A stretch of DNA of 7,694 nt from Thermoplasmata archaeon (lineage in GTDB: Archaea; Thermoplasmatota; Thermoplasmata; Thermoplasmatales; Thermoplasmataceae): the NCBI GenBank assembly GCA_021850835.1, contig JAJZKS010000079.1, forward strand, positions 1-7,694, in the 5' to 3' direction. The notes beneath the pieces are model-generated. The model saw nothing but the letters and a program-made list of their open reading frames with translations, was not told the DNA's origin and ran no database searches. Below are positions 6,455-7,694 of the stretch, in pieces; within the stretch, counting starts at the first letter, position 1, and each line of letters starts with the position of its first letter. The position numbers and the translations under genes are program-made.

Positions 6455-6458
6455 TAAT

Positions 6459-7601
6459 ATGGTAGTTGCTAAAAGAGTTATAGTGATTGGCGACGGCCCA
6501 TCAGGGCTTGTAGCAGCCAACAAACTGAGATTCCACGCAACAGAAAAGGAACTTGAAATATTGGTGGTAGGCAATACTACAAGGCATTTTTACAAGCCTG
6601 ATGGCCTATTCATTCCATTTGGCTATAAGAATTACAGAAAAAGCGTCAAGCCAGTTGAGTTTCTTCTAAATGGCGGGATCCAGTATATCCATGATGAAGT
6701 TATCAGGGTAAATTCGGAAGAACACATTGTATTCCTGAAGTCAGGGAAGAGCTATATGGCTGATTACCTCGTAATTGCCACTGGTAACAGGTATGCGCCA
6801 GAGGAAATTCCCGGATACAGTGGGGAAGCAAAGCATTTTTACGATCTTCAGAAGGCCCTTGAGCTAAGGGAAACCCTCAAGGGATTTCAGGGAGGAAATG
6901 TTGTCATTGGCAGTACAGGTACAACAATCCAGTACCCTCAGGCACTTTATGAGTTTGCATTTCTCCTTGATTCGTTCCTGACAGCAAAGGGGCTGAGAGA
7001 GAAGACGGAGATTACATATCTTGCACCATCGGAAAATATAGGGACCGATTCAAACCTTACAGGATTTATCAGGGATAAACTTCAGGAAAAGAAGATTGAA
7101 TTCCACCCCAATGTGACTGTCGCCTCAGTGAACCAGAAGAACAAGGAAGTAAATGCAGCTGATGAATCCAAGTTCAAGTACAATCTGCTTGTTCTTGTCC
7201 CACCGCATAAGGGACAGCAAGCCATGACTCAGTCCGGACTTGCAGGGGACACGGGATATATAGAAGTAGATCCCAAGACACTTACTGTGAAAGGCAATGG
7301 AACAGCCTATGCTGTTGGAGACTCAAACAATCTCTTTGAGAGCAAACTTGCTACTTCAGGGTATCTCGAGGCTTCTTTTGTTGCATCGAGGATTATCGCA
7401 GATGCCGTTGGCGGTCTTTCAGACGACCAATACACGTCAGTCGCTCCTCAGATCAACATCACAGGAAAGGACAGGGCTTTCACATATCTTGGAACCGCTG
7501 AAACCAGAATTAAGGCTATAACCGAGAACAAGGGCGATTTCATGCTCAGGTGGACGTCCAATGACACGTACTTCTCCACAATTGTAAGAGGGATGGTGTA
7601 A
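6459..7601 (+). CDS. SQR/NDH-2-like FAD-dependent oxidoreductase lacking all cysteines
   Basis: This 380-residue flavoprotein belongs to the two-dinucleotide-binding-domain family that includes sulfide:quinone reductase (SQR), flavocytochrome c sulfide dehydrogenase and type II NADH dehydrogenase. The FAD Rossmann motif is VIVIGDGPSGL at 7-17. The segment HFYKPDGLFIPFG (43-55) matches the SQR family pattern after strand 2, VIATGN at 105-110 is the second dinucleotide motif, and AVGDSNN (285-291) followed by KLATSGYLEASFVA (296-309) is the FAD-ribityl/re-face region. SQR relatives carry a reactive Cys in the stretch matched by GSTGTTIQYPQALYEFAFLL (151-170); here there is none, and the whole protein has no Cys, so classical sulfide oxidation through a persulfide is unlikely. 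It may oxidise NAD(P)H or another donor and pass electrons to quinone at the membrane. It is coupled to the downstream gene by a 3-nt gap. Confidence 0.85.
   Translation: MVVAKRVIVIGDGPSGLVAANKLRFHATEKELEILVVGNTTRHFYKPDGLFIPFGYKNYRKSVKPVEFLLNGGIQYIHDEVIRVNSEEHIVFLKSGKSYMADYLVIATGNRYAPEEIPGYSGEAKHFYDLQKALELRETLKGFQGGNVVIGSTGTTIQYPQALYEFAFLLDSFLTAKGLREKTEITYLAPSENIGTDSNLTGFIRDKLQEKKIEFHPNVTVASVNQKNKEVNAADESKFKYNLLVLVPPHKGQQAMTQSGLAGDTGYIEVDPKTLTVKGNGTAYAVGDSNNLFESKLATSGYLEASFVASRIIADAVGGLSDDQYTSVAPQINITGKDRAFTYLGTAETRIKAITENKGDFMLRWTSNDTYFSTIVRGMV
7595..7598 (+). promoter_or_regulatory. Ribosome binding site of the downstream gene
   Basis: GGTG at the end of the flavoprotein gene lies 6 nt before the ATG at 7605. 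It supports that start and translational linkage of the two plus-strand genes. Confidence 0.6.
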
Positions 7602-7604
7602 ACT

Positions 7605-7694
7605 ATGGTAGAGAAAACAGAAGGAAAAAAGAAGTTAAGTTCAGGAAATGACCAGGATGACCTTGAACCCCTTATCGAGGGGCTCATTGAGAAC
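7605..7694 (+). CDS. N-terminal fragment of a probable DUF1641-like protein, cut by window edge
   Basis: Only 30 codons are visible. A polar, lysine-rich lead (MVEKTEGKKKLSSGN) is followed by DQDDLEPLIEGLIEN, an acidic amphipathic stretch. No signal peptide or membrane segment is seen. DUF1641 proteins often begin in this way (an LxxLLExLxEN-like helix), and they are found beside SQR-like or formate-dehydrogenase-like genes in archaea and bacteria; this assignment is inferred from the short match and the context. The ATG at 7605 is 3 nt after the flavoprotein stop, with a GGTG ribosome binding site, so the two are probably one operon and may form a complex. Nothing can be said about the rest of the protein. 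Confidence 0.55.
   Translation, partial: MVEKTEGKKKLSSGNDQDDLEPLIEGLIEN

Larger units (their letters stand above)
6175..6458. other. Divergent intergenic region between rpoL and the flavoprotein gene
   Basis: These 284 bases hold no convincing gene and are the largest gap in the window. The rpoL end contains its TATA-like element. The middle has a run of seven A (6284-6290) in an AT-rich stretch, and the right half is richer in G+C, with loose short inverted repeats such as TGCGG (6318-6322) and CCGCA (6354-6358). A strong TATA box for the plus-strand gene was not recognised. A minus-strand open frame across 6194-6397 overlaps the rpoL promoter and has no family-like features. The region could hold a leader or a small RNA, but nothing in it is diagnostic. 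Confidence 0.5.

Noticed and set aside
6399..6458. N-terminal extension of the flavoprotein from TTG 6399 or ATG 6420
   Set aside because: The extra residues precede a normal Rossmann-fold start, and the ATG at 6459 has a GTGAT ribosome binding site; the shorter 380-residue form is preferred.

Overview
The window looks like chromosomal DNA from an archaeon, most likely a thermoacidophile of the Thermoplasmatales or close kin. The evidence is a mix of archaeal information-processing genes (ribosomal protein S17e, RNA polymerase subunit Rpo11/L, archaeal Trm-G10 tRNA methyltransferase) with bacterial-type genes common in that group (DnaK/DnaJ/GrpE, a bacterial-type thiolase, a sulfide:quinone reductase-like flavoprotein). 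Promoters are archaeal in style: TATA boxes about 24-28 nt before ATG codons, implying leaderless transcripts, while genes inside or late in operons use GGTGA/GTGAT-type ribosome binding sites. The genus cannot be fixed by eye.

Layout. Everything from base 1 to 6174 reads on the minus strand. In order of transcription this is: rpoL (6174-5875) and trmG10 (5870-4902), 4 nt apart; grpE (4851-4309), dnaK (4306-2462) and dnaJ (2439-1333), a compact chaperone operon with its own TATA box; a single-domain universal stress protein (1222-788) with its own TATA box and a near-perfect 16-bp palindrome; rps17e (746-507) with its own TATA box; and the first 148 codons of a thiolase (445 to beyond the window edge). 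A 284-bp divergent intergenic region (6175-6458) separates this block from a plus-strand pair: a cysteine-free SQR/NDH-2-like FAD oxidoreductase (6459-7601), then after 3 nt the first 30 codons of a gene whose start resembles DUF1641 proteins.

How the genes fit together. The minus-strand block combines translation and transcription housekeeping (Rpo11, tRNA G10 methylation, S17e) with protein quality control (GrpE-DnaK-DnaJ) and a general stress protein. The plus-strand pair looks like a respiratory or redox module. No RNA genes, CRISPR arrays, insertion sequences or attachment sites were found. The points most worth a second look are the total absence of cysteine in the SQR-like protein and its coupling to the next gene, the palindrome in the stress-protein promoter, and a hairpin between dnaK and dnaJ.
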